Source of the DNA: Alkalimonas collagenimarina
Lineage (GTDB): Bacteria; Pseudomonadota; Gammaproteobacteria; Enterobacterales; Alteromonadaceae
Length of the DNA: 64,000 nucleotides
Direction of reading: 5' to 3'
Assembly: GCF_030717845.1 (NCBI RefSeq)
Contig: NZ_JAUZVZ010000011.1
Location: 1 to 64,000 of the forward strand
The notes under the pieces are model-generated. The model saw only the letters and a list, made by a program, of their open reading frames with translations, did no database searches and was not told the DNA's origin. A program made the position numbers and the translations under genes. Positions 8,257-18,129 of the stretch are shown one piece after another (the stretch's first letter is position 1; the number at the start of each line of letters is the position of its first letter).

Positions 8257-9015
8257 ATGGCGCAGCCCCCTATTAATCAGCATTTTTTCCAATACTTTGA
8301 TGTACTGATTGCAAATAGCCTCGAGTTAAAACAAGAAGCCTATGCCATTCGCTATCAAGTCTATTGTGAAGAATTAGGCTTTGAGGATAAAACCTTTTTT
8401 ATAAGACAATTGGAGCTGGACGATTTTGATTTGCATTCGGTACACTTTTTAATTCGTCATAAAGCTTCCGGGCAATTTGCTGGCACAGTCCGGCTTATCT
8501 TACCTCGCGATCCTATTTTACACAGCGATCAGCTGTTACCGATCGAGCACTACTGCAAGACGATACTACATCCTAGTACTGAGCACCTTTATTTGTCGGC
8601 GCGACGCTGTGCTGAGGTATCGCGTTTAGCCGTGCGAGCTGAGTTCAGGCGGCGGCCCGATGAGCAGTACAAGACCCATGTTTCAGTTATTCCTCAAGAA
8701 TGGGACCCAAGGTGTTTTCCTTTTATTTCAGTTGGGTTATATTTATCCATAGCGGCTTACTTTGTTGAATCAACTGAGTTAGAATCTGTGATGGCACTTA
8801 TGGAGCCAAGGCTAGCACGGCATTTATCCCGTGTTGGCATTTATTTTAATCAAGTGGGTAGTGTGATTGATTTTAACGGTCAACGAGCCCCATTTGTCGT
8901 GGAAAAGGCAAGCCTGATTGCCAACCTCAAGGATGATATTCGAGTACTTTTTGAACATATTCGCCAAGGTGTTCAATGTTCACTGAATACACAGTCACAA
9001 CAATCATTTAGATAA
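8257..9015 (+). CDS. PEP-CTERM/exosortase-associated acyltransferase (N-acyl amino acid synthase-like), copy 2
   Basis: About 252 residues of the same family as copy 1, with IRYQVYCEELGFED, a HFLIRHK block, AGTVRL, EVSRLAV and MEPRLARHL. It resembles copy 3 downstream more than copy 1, so copies 2 and 3 look like a tandem duplication. The start is uncertain: ATG 8257 is used here. A GTG at 8230 would add nine residues but lies only 17 bases after the terminator of the preceding gene. Transcription may depend on read-through or on a promoter that I cannot identify. Confidence 0.85.
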   Translation: MAQPPINQHFFQYFDVLIANSLELKQEAYAIRYQVYCEELGFEDKTFFIRQLELDDFDLHSVHFLIRHKASGQFAGTVRLILPRDPILHSDQLLPIEHYCKTILHPSTEHLYLSARRCAEVSRLAVRAEFRRRPDEQYKTHVSVIPQEWDPRCFPFISVGLYLSIAAYFVESTELESVMALMEPRLARHLSRVGIYFNQVGSVIDFNGQRAPFVVEKASLIANLKDDIRVLFEHIRQGVQCSLNTQSQQSFR

Positions 9016-9049
9016 GATATAAAATAAAGACTGTGAGCAGTTTTATCGT

Positions 9050-9820
9050 TTGAGGGGACGATTTATTAATAATTTCTTCGATTATTTTGAACTGGTGTTT
9101 GCCGATTCACCAGCCTTAAAGCGTGAAGTTTATAAAATCCGTTATCAGGTGTACTGTGAAGAGCTGGGCTATGAAGATGTCACTCAGTTCAAGCAACCTC
9201 TGGAGCGCGATCCATTTGATACGCACGCTCAACATTTCCTGATACGCCATCGCCGCAGCGGTTTATGTGCAGGTACGGCACGTTGCGTACTGCCTTTTGA
9301 TGAGTTTGCTCACAAACAGCGGTTACCGTCAGAAGTCTTTTGCCAAAACGCATTGAACGAGCAAATCATTACGCCTATTGGTTTACGCCGTGGTGATTAC
9401 TCCGAGGTATCCCGCATTGCAATACGAGCCGAGTTTCGACGCCGTATAACGCTTGATCAACATGCTTACCTCGATCATCAGACTTATAACTTTAGCCAAG
9501 ATGAGTTGAAGAGCTTTTCGCATATAGCGACTTGCCTGTATTTTGCTTTGGCTGCGTATTTTTCACAACAAGACTCCATTCAGTATTTGATTGCTATGAT
9601 GGAACCTCGGCTGATGAAGCATCTAAATCGAACGGGCATCTACTTTCAATCGGCGGGAGATATGATTGACTATCATGGTATCCGCATGCCGTTCATTTTG
9701 TATAAGGATGATCTAATCGCCAATATAAAGCCATTGTTCAAGCCTTTTTTTGATCATGTCAGTGAGCAAGTTGCTGCCGAATTAAACGCCGCAGAACCAC
9801 TCGCACTTGAAATAGCCTAA
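9050..9820 (+). CDS. PEP-CTERM/exosortase-associated acyltransferase (N-acyl amino acid synthase-like), copy 3
   Basis: About 256 residues. Family landmarks are IRYQVYCEELGYED, HFLIRHRR, AGTARCV, EVSRIAI and MEPRLMKHL. It is 34 bases downstream of copy 2 and probably co-transcribed. The start is odd: no in-frame ATG or GTG lies between the upstream stop (9020) and the conserved N-terminus. The only standard start is TTG at 9050. A strong GAGGGGA ribosome site at 9051-9057 lies inside that reading and would better serve an ATT codon at 9065. The alternative cargo or chain-length preference of the three copies cannot be judged. Confidence 0.83.
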   Translation: MRGRFINNFFDYFELVFADSPALKREVYKIRYQVYCEELGYEDVTQFKQPLERDPFDTHAQHFLIRHRRSGLCAGTARCVLPFDEFAHKQRLPSEVFCQNALNEQIITPIGLRRGDYSEVSRIAIRAEFRRRITLDQHAYLDHQTYNFSQDELKSFSHIATCLYFALAAYFSQQDSIQYLIAMMEPRLMKHLNRTGIYFQSAGDMIDYHGIRMPFILYKDDLIANIKPLFKPFFDHVSEQVAAELNAAEPLALEIA

Positions 9821-9850
9821 TAGGTTTCAGTATCCGTTATGAGGTATAAA

Positions 9851-9878
9851 AAAGGGAAGATGTCACCATCTTCCCTTT
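9851..9878. terminator. Bidirectional terminator between convergent acyltransferase copy 3 and prsT
   Basis: A perfect 12-base stem, AAAGGGAAGATG (9851-9862) with its complement at 9867-9878, closes on a four-base loop. The minus strand reads straight into a T run after the stem, so it best serves prsT. The plus-strand side ends in CTTT. Confidence 0.8.
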
Positions 9879-9900
9879 GCTGTGCTTCCTGTTCTAATGT

Positions 9901-12657
9901 TTAGGGTAGTTGATTTTGTAGCTCAGTGCGGCGGCTGATGACTTTTGGATCATCACTCTGTATGTCTGCCAGAACCTGCCGTGCTTTGTCATGCTGTTGC
10001 GTTTTACTCAGTGCCTCTGCATAGTTCAATTGTACTTCCGGGTGTTCCGGCCGGGTACTTAATGACTTCTCAAATTGCTGCAAGGCATCCTGATGCTGAC
10101 CAAGCATCAGTAAAATTTTGCCGTAGGTATCCAAAATATCAGGATGGTTTGGCATCAGTTCAATCGCTCGCTCTGCGTATGGCTTAGCTTCCTCTGCTTT
10201 GCCGTTGTCTGCTAACAGCCAGGCATAGTTGTTCAATGCGACAATGTTATTAGGCTCTTCAGCCAGCAATTGCTGATACATCGACATCGATTGCTCAGTA
10301 TCGGAGCTCAGTAGTAAATTGGCATGATAGGTTTGCAGGTTGTGATCCGGACCATGTTGGCTGATGTGCTGCTCAATAAAATCTTTTGCATGCTGTTCGG
10401 ATTGAAGTTGAGCCAGAAGATCTGCGATAAACAAAGCTGTCGTTGCACTTGGCTCATTAGCATAGCTTGCCTGAAATGCTTGCAGAGATGCTGACATATT
10501 GTTGTTCATTAATTCTAACCGGCCTTTAATAAACTGAATATTCGCACTCTGCAGCTGCTCTGCAGGTAAATTATTAATAATGGCCAGTGCTTGGTCTGGT
10601 CGTTGCAACTGAGCCAATAACGAAACCTGAGCCGCTACTAATTGGCGATTACCTGGATGAAGTTGCACTAACTCATTAACCAATTTCAAGGCACTATCAA
10701 ACTCCTGATTTACTGTCAGTGCATTGGCATAGGCATAACCAGCCTGAATATCCTGTGGCGCCTGACGGTACCAGCGCTCTGCTATACGGACAGCAGCCGA
10801 AGCACGGTTAATACGTTGGTGGGCTTCAATGAGGATTAAATGATGCATGGCCGGTAAGGTTTGTCCTGATGTGCTGACATCATTCAGTAGCTCAACGGTG
10901 AGGGTATAGTCCTCTTGATCATGCGCCACCCGGGCTCGCATCAACCGGGCAGGGTAGACTTGCTCGTTACTTTTAAAGAGCTGCTCAATCCGGCGGGTTG
11001 CATCAGTCGTATCCCCATCAAGACGGCTAACAATATAGTATTGCTCTAAGCCAGCTAAGTAGGTCGGGTGGATATCTAACATAGTGACTAATTGCTGCTT
11101 AGCTGCTGCTTGCTCACCTTGCTGCATTTTCACCATCGCTTGCAGTAATGATGAAAAGGGGTTGTTTGGTTTGATGCTTAACGCTTGATTGGTCAGCTCC
11201 ATGGCAGGAGCCATCTCACGTCGCAAAAAGTGAGTGTAGGCTTTTAGGTTGTAACCAGCGACTTCCATTTCAGGATCTTGCAACCAGCCATCGGCTAAAT
11301 CGGATGCTTTTTCAAACTCACCTTGTTGCAAATAAGTCATAGCCAGCACTAATCGAGTTTGGTTAATGCTTGGGTCCAGCTCTAATGCTTGTTCTAAGTC
11401 ACGGATCCCTGCATCACGCTGGCTTTCAATACCAAGCTTAATGGTACCTAAAGTCGTCAGGCTGGATGCATCTTGTGCGTGCTGTTGCTGATAATTACTA
11501 ATCAAATCCTGAGCCGTATCAATGGAACCGCGACGCACCAGCTCAAACGCAGTTGAAGCAATCAATTGCAAGTCTTGCTCATCCTCCGGCATTTCAGCCA
11601 GAATACTGCGTGCTTGTTCGGCATCGCCCGCTCTGAGCTGCAGCATAGCGTATAAACGTTGTGCTGCCGGGAACTGATGCAGTTGCTCTTTAATTGGTTC
11701 CAGATGGCCCATCGCCTGGGATTCTAATCCGAGCTGAACAGACGACAGGGCAGCAATAACTCTGGCTCTGGTCCCCACTAAACCATGACGGACGGCTTTT
11801 TCACTATGCATCTTGGCATTTTCAAAATCGTCCCGGGCAAATGTAATAATACTTTGCAAGTAGTTTGCCAGCGGTTGATCAGGAAACAAGCGCAATAATA
11901 ACGTTAGATGTTTTTCACCTTCATCGAATTGATCGTTACGGACATAGGCTTGCGCTAAAAATAGTCGAGCCAGGTGGGCACTGGGTACCAACTCAATGTA
12001 GTGATTTAAGCTGGTAATCGCGTCAGATAAATTTTCATCACTTAGCTGAATTTTACCTTGCATAAACAGCGACTCAGCGTAGAGCTCACTATCGCTACCA
12101 ATGGTCAGTAAACTACTCATGGCTTCTTCAGCATTCTGACTGGATAAATAGAGGAAAGCTTGCGCAAAAGCACTGACATCAGCTTCGGGAGAAGCAGCTA
12201 ACTGCTCCAGGTGAACCATGGCTGCCGGCGTATCACCCAACTCCAATTCAGACAGCGCCCGGTAACTATCAAGCAGTGCTTGTGTCCGCGGGCTAAGCTC
12301 AGTAGAGTCAGTCAGCAATTGAATGACGGCTGAATGATTTGACAGCATGTAATGACTTTGGATGAGCGGCAAGGCAACATCTTCATGGGCAGTACCATAC
12401 TCCAATGCTCGCTCTAACTCTCGCTCGGCTGATGTGATATCGCCGGCACCCATCAATGCCAGCCCCAGGGCCAGGCGAAAGCTGGCATTATCTGGATCTT
12501 GTTGCACTGCAGAACGAAGCTCTATTACCGCTGCACTGTATTGCTGGTTGGCCAGAAAGTTTTGGGCATCAAGGTAATGCTCAGCACTGTCTTTTTTGCC
12601 ACATGCGGTGAGCATAGCCAGTATGGCCAAGCTTGGAATTAACCGTGTTGTTTTCAT
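9901..12657 (-). CDS. prsT: PEP-CTERM system TPR-repeat lipoprotein PrsT
   Basis: A 918-residue lipoprotein. The signal peptide ends in the lipobox LTAC with Cys19. The rest is a long array of tetratricopeptide repeats (for example around residues 30-100 and again 790-900). This length and layout match the PrsT family that accompanies exosortase A loci. It presumably scaffolds EPS assembly or PEP-CTERM cargo handling in the periplasm or outer membrane. Its biochemical role is not established. A strong ribosome site (AAGGAG) precedes the ATG. It follows wecC by 24 bases and is probably in one operon with wecC and xrtA. Confidence 0.9.
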   Translation of the reverse strand: MKTTRLIPSLAILAMLTACGKKDSAEHYLDAQNFLANQQYSAAVIELRSAVQQDPDNASFRLALGLALMGAGDITSAERELERALEYGTAHEDVALPLIQSHYMLSNHSAVIQLLTDSTELSPRTQALLDSYRALSELELGDTPAAMVHLEQLAASPEADVSAFAQAFLYLSSQNAEEAMSSLLTIGSDSELYAESLFMQGKIQLSDENLSDAITSLNHYIELVPSAHLARLFLAQAYVRNDQFDEGEKHLTLLLRLFPDQPLANYLQSIITFARDDFENAKMHSEKAVRHGLVGTRARVIAALSSVQLGLESQAMGHLEPIKEQLHQFPAAQRLYAMLQLRAGDAEQARSILAEMPEDEQDLQLIASTAFELVRRGSIDTAQDLISNYQQQHAQDASSLTTLGTIKLGIESQRDAGIRDLEQALELDPSINQTRLVLAMTYLQQGEFEKASDLADGWLQDPEMEVAGYNLKAYTHFLRREMAPAMELTNQALSIKPNNPFSSLLQAMVKMQQGEQAAAKQQLVTMLDIHPTYLAGLEQYYIVSRLDGDTTDATRRIEQLFKSNEQVYPARLMRARVAHDQEDYTLTVELLNDVSTSGQTLPAMHHLILIEAHQRINRASAAVRIAERWYRQAPQDIQAGYAYANALTVNQEFDSALKLVNELVQLHPGNRQLVAAQVSLLAQLQRPDQALAIINNLPAEQLQSANIQFIKGRLELMNNNMSASLQAFQASYANEPSATTALFIADLLAQLQSEQHAKDFIEQHISQHGPDHNLQTYHANLLLSSDTEQSMSMYQQLLAEEPNNIVALNNYAWLLADNGKAEEAKPYAERAIELMPNHPDILDTYGKILLMLGQHQDALQQFEKSLSTRPEHPEVQLNYAEALSKTQQHDKARQVLADIQSDDPKVISRRTELQNQLP

Positions 12658-12681
12658 TGTTATCTCTCCTTAAGGAGGCAG

Positions 12682-13926
12682 TTAGCCAAAGAGGCCCCGG
12701 GTATCGATGACGACTTTAGCGGCAACGTCGCCTGACTTCAAAGATTTAAAGAGTTTATGATCGACCAACACCACCAGTATATGCGCTCGCTCTAACGCTT
12801 CATGCAAGCTGACCAACTGAGAGCTGTGTTGCTGATATTTTTTAGGCAGTGAGTGAATATTAGGCTCTACCCATAATACTTCGCCCACTTGCTGTTTTGT
12901 GAGCTCAACAGCTATATCCAGTGCAGGGCTTTCACGTAAATCATCAATATCTGCTTTAAATGATAAACCTAAGCAGGCGATCACGGGTTTTTTAAATTCA
13001 TCTGCTGCTTTTTTGACTCGCTCAATCACATAGAGAGGCTTGCTATCATTGACTTCACGAGCCAAGCGTATCATTTTTGCTTGTTCTGGAGCAGAGTCGA
13101 CAATAAACCAAGGGTCAACTGCAATGCAGTGACCACCGACACCCGGGCCCGGGTTTAAAATATTGACTCGCGGATGGCGGTTAGCCAGCTGAATTAAGTC
13201 CCATACATTGATTTTGAGATGATCACAGATCATTGAAAGTTCGTTGGCAAAGGCAATGTTAACATCCCGAAATGAGTTCTCGGTCAGTTTGGCCATTTCA
13301 GCGGTGCGAGCATCTGTGAGCAGGCACTCTCCACGGACAAACAATTGATACAACTCCATCGCTTTTTGCGCACAGCGCGAGCTGATACCACCGATGATGC
13401 GATCATTACTGACTAACTCTTGCAAAACCTGACCTGGTAAAACGCGCTCGGGACAATGAGCGATAAATACATCGGATTGGTCGGGGTTTTGGTGTGGCAT
13501 GGTTAAATCCGGGCGAAGCTCGGATAACCATTGCGATATTTTTTCTGTGGTACCCACCGGAGAGGTAGACTCCAGAATAATCAAATTGCCTTTCTCAATA
13601 AAAGGCGCAATGGTATTGATAGCAGCTTCGATATAGCTTAAATCCGGCTTTTTATCGCCCTGGAAGGGGGTTGGTACTGCAATCATAAAGACATCGGCCG
13701 CTTCCGGCTCGGTTGATGCCTTCAACTTACCGGTAGATACTGCTGCCTGAACCAGCATATCCAAATCTGGCTCTACAATATGAATTTTACCTTGGTTTAT
13801 GGTATCAACGGCATGTTGTGAGATATCAACACCGTGAACCTGCACTCCTCGTGAGGCAATAACAGCTGCTGTCGGCAGCCCAATGTAACCCAGCCCAATG
13901 ACAGCAACCTTTGATAAACCCTGCAT
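12682..13926 (-). CDS. wecC: UDP-N-acetyl-D-mannosamine dehydrogenase
   Basis: A 414-residue nucleotide-sugar 6-dehydrogenase. It oxidises UDP-ManNAc to UDP-ManNAcA with NAD. The Rossmann motif GLGYIGLP is at 11-18. The catalytic Cys267 sits in GGHCIAVDP. The C-terminal UDP-binding domain is complete. The sequence fits WecC rather than UDP-glucose dehydrogenase. WecB, which supplies its substrate, is encoded on the other strand at 16949. It lies between xrtA and prsT on one strand. An AAGGAG ribosome site precedes the ATG. Confidence 0.87.
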   Translation of the reverse strand: MQGLSKVAVIGLGYIGLPTAAVIASRGVQVHGVDISQHAVDTINQGKIHIVEPDLDMLVQAAVSTGKLKASTEPEAADVFMIAVPTPFQGDKKPDLSYIEAAINTIAPFIEKGNLIILESTSPVGTTEKISQWLSELRPDLTMPHQNPDQSDVFIAHCPERVLPGQVLQELVSNDRIIGGISSRCAQKAMELYQLFVRGECLLTDARTAEMAKLTENSFRDVNIAFANELSMICDHLKINVWDLIQLANRHPRVNILNPGPGVGGHCIAVDPWFIVDSAPEQAKMIRLAREVNDSKPLYVIERVKKAADEFKKPVIACLGLSFKADIDDLRESPALDIAVELTKQQVGEVLWVEPNIHSLPKKYQQHSSQLVSLHEALERAHILVVLVDHKLFKSLKSGDVAAKVVIDTRGLFG

Positions 13927-13956
13927 GAAACTGCTCCTTAAAAAAATATCATTTGT

Positions 13957-15435
13957 TTACCGAGCCATCTCTGGTGATGAAACCAGTTGAAGAACGGCTT
14001 TTTGTTCTGGCTCACAATCCGCTGTATCACAATAAATAAAATACCAGTATAACTCTGTCTGCTGATTCAGCAATAACGCTTGCTGCAGCCGCTTTAACCG
14101 AATGTTCATGCCAGATACAACCCGATGCGGGCCGACCTGATGCCAATAGTAGATCAGGCCAGGTTGGCCACTGGCTGATTGCACCCACAACCAGGCGCCA
14201 TCGTGTTCGTTACGCTGGCGTTGTGTCCTCCAGCCATCCGGGACAACCTGATTTAGGTAGTAGTTTGAGCGCCGTGAATCATCGGTGCCACTAAAATGAT
14301 AATGCTGAGCAAACACCCGGTGCTGTCCCACCATCCTTTGTTGATGAACATACTGATCAGATTGAAAAATACGCGGGCTTATCCCGGTGAAATCAGCACT
14401 TTGGGGCTTACTCTCCACCACAATTGCATGGATGGGGTAGCGTGGGGTCGTCTGGCTGATGATATTGGTAGTTAGTGTTGAAAACACGGCTAAAGGCAGC
14501 AATACCAACAGGTAATGGGGCCATTTTAATGCGGACACTGTGACTTGTGAGGCTGCTTTTTCAGGCGCAGTGTCACTATTTTCAGACGCAGCCTCACTAT
14601 TCTGACTGGTATCACGGTCCAGAAAACTACCAAAATAAAACAGCAATGCAATAAAAGGCACGTACAGGTACCAGCCAAAGGTATTGTGGTCATCCATCAA
14701 TGAGCTTTGCATATCGGTGTAGTCGCCAATCAGGATCAGCAACGCAATGCGGATCCAGTTGGTGATCATGGAGCCTATAATGGCCACCGTAAAGAACAGC
14801 ACAATACTGCGTACGCGTTTAAGATTTAAAAACGAAAAAATGACACTTAAAGCCAGCGATACAATAAAATAACGTAACCCGCTACAACCATCGGCAATTT
14901 CAAAGGTGCCGGCTGGAATATAAACAAAATTACCTTCAACAAAGGTAGGCACATTTGTCCACTTCATTATCTCTGTGACGGCCACCACCGATATTTTTTG
15001 CAGCAGACCATTAATGGCCATCCAAATCGGCGTGATAAACCACAGTAAACTGGCAGGGACGATAACACTGGTTGATACACGAAACAGGCTTAACAGGGCA
15101 AAAATGACCACCAATGGCAGTAACAGGCGGCTCAGAATATTTTGTTGAGCCAGTTGCAGCAGTAAAAAGCACAGCAACGAACCTAAAAATAAAATGAAAA
15201 AAAGCGTATTCCAGCGTGGTATCAGTTCATGCTGTTTCGCCGCATTCCAATACAAATAAAGAATGACGAAGGGGATGAGATAGGCATGTGAGTATGTTCC
15301 GTCATCAAAACTGTAGGAGCGCAGATCAGATATGATGCTTGGGTTGGCAAGAAAGAACAACGCAAAAATAAGCGCGATGGGCAATAAAATAAAAACTGAC
15401 TGCCGCAGTGGGAGGGCAGGATCCTTATGAGCCAC
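13957..15435 (-). CDS. xrtA: Exosortase A with C-terminal EpsI-like domain
   Basis: A 492-residue inner-membrane cysteine transpeptidase-like enzyme. About eight membrane helices fill residues 12-272. The catalytic triad of the family is visible: Cys184 (DGCSGLRY), Arg229 (NWIRI) and His250 (DDHNTFGW). A soluble domain follows (about 300-492) and resembles EpsI, fused here rather than separate. It cleaves and sorts proteins with PEP-CTERM tails, such as the product at 7356-8159. The start is GTG with AAAGGA upstream. It heads the xrtA-wecC-prsT operon and is divergent from the gene at 15628. Confidence 0.92.
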   Translation of the reverse strand: MAHKDPALPLRQSVFILLPIALIFALFFLANPSIISDLRSYSFDDGTYSHAYLIPFVILYLYWNAAKQHELIPRWNTLFFILFLGSLLCFLLLQLAQQNILSRLLLPLVVIFALLSLFRVSTSVIVPASLLWFITPIWMAINGLLQKISVVAVTEIMKWTNVPTFVEGNFVYIPAGTFEIADGCSGLRYFIVSLALSVIFSFLNLKRVRSIVLFFTVAIIGSMITNWIRIALLILIGDYTDMQSSLMDDHNTFGWYLYVPFIALLFYFGSFLDRDTSQNSEAASENSDTAPEKAASQVTVSALKWPHYLLVLLPLAVFSTLTTNIISQTTPRYPIHAIVVESKPQSADFTGISPRIFQSDQYVHQQRMVGQHRVFAQHYHFSGTDDSRRSNYYLNQVVPDGWRTQRQRNEHDGAWLWVQSASGQPGLIYYWHQVGPHRVVSGMNIRLKRLQQALLLNQQTELYWYFIYCDTADCEPEQKAVLQLVSSPEMAR

Positions 15436-15627
15436 AGTATTAATCCTTTAATAACTTCTTGAGCTAGGCTAAACTATTGCTTCTAAAAGGTCAATGCCAA
15501 CCCTCGCTACCCTCTTAACAGCATTCAAAACAGAGAATAGACTGTCTGCGATTGTCTGGAGTTCGGGTTTTATTGCTCGGTGGTCATGTCATTATAAGAT
15601 AGGCAAAAGACAGGGAGCTTTTCTGCC

Positions 15628-16902
15628 GTGGGAAAATTGCTATCAATCCTATTTAAGATCCTTCTTACAGTGTTGGTCCTGACCTTTATACTGTTATTGT
15701 TTATGATCCAGACTCAACCTCTGGTTTCATCCAGCCAAACGGTCACGCCTGAGGTTGCCAGCAATGCAGAACAATTAGCGACCCGGCTACGTCGGGCCTA
15801 CCATCAAACCGAGTTTCAAATAACGTCCGATGAAGCCAATGCGCTAATTGCAATTGGCCGAAGGATATATCCCGAAGTACAAGGGCGCGTGAATATTGCC
15901 AATCATCAAATGATTGTCGCCATGAGTGCTCCTTTGTTTCAGCAGCGGCTCTACCTGAATGTCTCAGCTTTGGTGTTACCGTCCAAACAGGGACTTAAGC
16001 TCGATGAGGTTCGAATTGGACGTTTACGTTTACCCGGTTGGTTGGTGTTATCATCTGCAGAGCGAATAGGCAATCAATTGCTTAAGCCTGCCGGGGCGAC
16101 TCAGTTGCGCGCAGCTATTCATGAAGTCACTTTTGAGCACGACACGCTGATTTTGCATTATCAAGTGCCGGAGCAATTACAGCTCAGCCAATTAAATCGG
16201 TTTAGGGAGCAGTGGCAGCCCTATGGCGATCCTGAACATATCCAACATTACTATCAAACTCTGGTTAATTCGCAATCAGGCGGTACGGCGCTTTCTGGTT
16301 ATCTGGAAGTGCTTTTCAAAGAAGCCTCCAGGCGGTATCAGGATAATAATGGCTCGCGCTCGGCGATTGAAGAAAACCAGGCTGCTTTACTTGCACTTGC
16401 TGTTTTTTTTGGTTCCTCTAAGTTAGAACTGATATTAGGTGATGTACGAACTAAACAACCTGTTGCACAAAGCCGTCAACGGGTTACTTTAGCTGGCCGG
16501 CTGGATTTACAGCAGCATTTTGTCTATTCAGCCGCCATCAAAACACTCACCAATCGTGATATAGGTTTTTTAGCGGGTGAAATGAAAGAATTATTGGATA
16601 CCAACCCCGGTGGCAGTGGCTTTAGCTTTGTGGATTTACTGGCGGATAAAGCCGGTGTGCGCTTCGCTGAAATTGCCCTGTATTCGGAAGCAACGGCCCG
16701 AGCACTTCAGCAGTTTATCGTGCAAAACGGTTTAACCGATGCAGAGCTATTGCCCGATTTTTCGCTATTTCCAGAAGGGATCCAATACGATACTTTCCGG
16801 GAAGACTTTGATACAATCGAATCCGAACAATATCAATTAATGCTGGCACAAATCAATCAAGCTTTGGCTGAGCTGCCTTTGTACCAGTTGGATTACAGGT
16901 AA
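15628..16902 (+). CDS. Membrane-anchored protein of unknown function
   Basis: A 424-residue protein that I do not recognise. One hydrophobic segment near residues 4-27 should anchor it in the inner membrane with a large periplasmic part. No catalytic motif or repeat is apparent. Blocks of charged and aromatic residues near the C-terminus look conserved in style, not composition. It starts with GTG, with AGGGAG about ten bases upstream. It is divergent from xrtA and lies 46 bases before wecB, which suggests a role in EPS or exosortase biology. Composition resembles its neighbours. Confidence 0.75.
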   Translation: MGKLLSILFKILLTVLVLTFILLLFMIQTQPLVSSSQTVTPEVASNAEQLATRLRRAYHQTEFQITSDEANALIAIGRRIYPEVQGRVNIANHQMIVAMSAPLFQQRLYLNVSALVLPSKQGLKLDEVRIGRLRLPGWLVLSSAERIGNQLLKPAGATQLRAAIHEVTFEHDTLILHYQVPEQLQLSQLNRFREQWQPYGDPEHIQHYYQTLVNSQSGGTALSGYLEVLFKEASRRYQDNNGSRSAIEENQAALLALAVFFGSSKLELILGDVRTKQPVAQSRQRVTLAGRLDLQQHFVYSAAIKTLTNRDIGFLAGEMKELLDTNPGGSGFSFVDLLADKAGVRFAEIALYSEATARALQQFIVQNGLTDAELLPDFSLFPEGIQYDTFREDFDTIESEQYQLMLAQINQALAELPLYQLDYR

Positions 16903-16948
16903 CGCCCCTACATTGTCGGTGGGCTCAGTTAACAAGGAAGCTGACGTT

Positions 16949-18088
16949 ATGCTCAAAACTCTTACTGTATTTGGCACCCGGCCTGAAGCCATTAAAATGG
17001 CTCCGCTGGTAACCGCCCTGAATGCAGAGCCTCAAATTGACAACAAGGTCTGCGTGACTGGTCAGCACCGTGAGATGCTGGATCAGGTCTTGGCCTTATT
17101 CGATATTACTCCCGACTTTGATCTCAATATTATGAAACCCGGGCAAGACTTGTTTGATGTCACTATCCATATTCTGGAGCGCATCAAAGCCGTATTGCGC
17201 GAGTTTAAGCCTGATTTGGTCTTGGTGCATGGCGATACCAGCACCACCTTTGCTACCGCTTTAGCCTGTTACTATGAAAAAATCCCGGTTGGCCATGTGG
17301 AAGCGGGCCTAAGAACCGGTAACCTCTACAGCCCGTGGCCAGAAGAAGCAAACCGTCAGCTGACCGGTGTGATTACCAAGCTGCATTTCGCACCAACAGA
17401 AAGCTCAAGACAAAACCTGTTGGCTGAAGGCAAAGCCGATGCATCCATAGTAGTGACCGGTAACACCGTAATAGACGCATTGTTGTCAGTGGTGGCTAAA
17501 TTCGATCATTCACCGGAAGACTTTAGCGACCTGGCAACACGGTTACCTTGGGGCGGAAGTGATAAGCGCATGGTGCTGATTACCGGCCATCGCCGTGAGA
17601 GTTTTGGTTCTGGCTTTGAAAACATCTGCGCCGCGCTCAAAACATTGGCAGAAAAATACCCGGATTGTGATTTTGTCTACCCGGTGCACCTTAACCCCAA
17701 TGTACGCGAACCTGTGTTTCGTTTGCTGGGCGAGCGCAGCAACATTCATCTGATTGAGCCACAGGATTATCTGCCATTTGTTTACCTGATGCGTCAATCA
17801 CATCTGGTGCTGACCGACTCTGGTGGTATTCAGGAAGAAGCACCTTCACTGGGCAAGCCTGTACTGGTCATGCGTGAAACCACCGAGCGTCCAGAAGCGG
17901 TGACTGCAGGAACCGTTGTACTGGTTGGCACCGACGCAGATACCATTATTCACGAAGTATCGCGCTTGATGGATGATGAAAACTGGTATCAGCAGATGAG
18001 TGTGGCACACAACCCTTATGGCGATGGCAAAGCCTGCCAGCGCATTGTCGATGCCATTACGAAGCGGCAAACCAGCAACGCCATTTAA
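16949..18088 (+). CDS. wecB: UDP-N-acetylglucosamine 2-epimerase
   Basis: A 379-residue non-hydrolysing epimerase that converts UDP-GlcNAc to UDP-ManNAc, the substrate of WecC. The family motifs [12 protein letters not shown] (9-20), [10 protein letters not shown] and [18 protein letters not shown] are all visible, and the length is close to E. coli WecB. I chose ATG 16949, which has AAGGA at a good distance. The ORF can be read from 16913 but without a good ribosome site. It probably shares a transcript with tviB and tviC. Confidence 0.93.
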   Translation: MLKTLTVFGTRPEAIKMAPLVTALNAEPQIDNKVCVTGQHREMLDQVLALFDITPDFDLNIMKPGQDLFDVTIHILERIKAVLREFKPDLVLVHGDTSTTFATALACYYEKIPVGHVEAGLRTGNLYSPWPEEANRQLTGVITKLHFAPTESSRQNLLAEGKADASIVVTGNTVIDALLSVVAKFDHSPEDFSDLATRLPWGGSDKRMVLITGHRRESFGSGFENICAALKTLAEKYPDCDFVYPVHLNPNVREPVFRLLGERSNIHLIEPQDYLPFVYLMRQSHLVLTDSGGIQEEAPSLGKPVLVMRETTERPEAVTAGTVVLVGTDADTIIHEVSRLMDDENWYQQMSVAHNPYGDGKACQRIVDAITKRQTSNAI

Positions 18089-18129
18089 TGTGCTAGCTTA
18101 ATTAACTTTCGTCAGTATCAGGACACACT

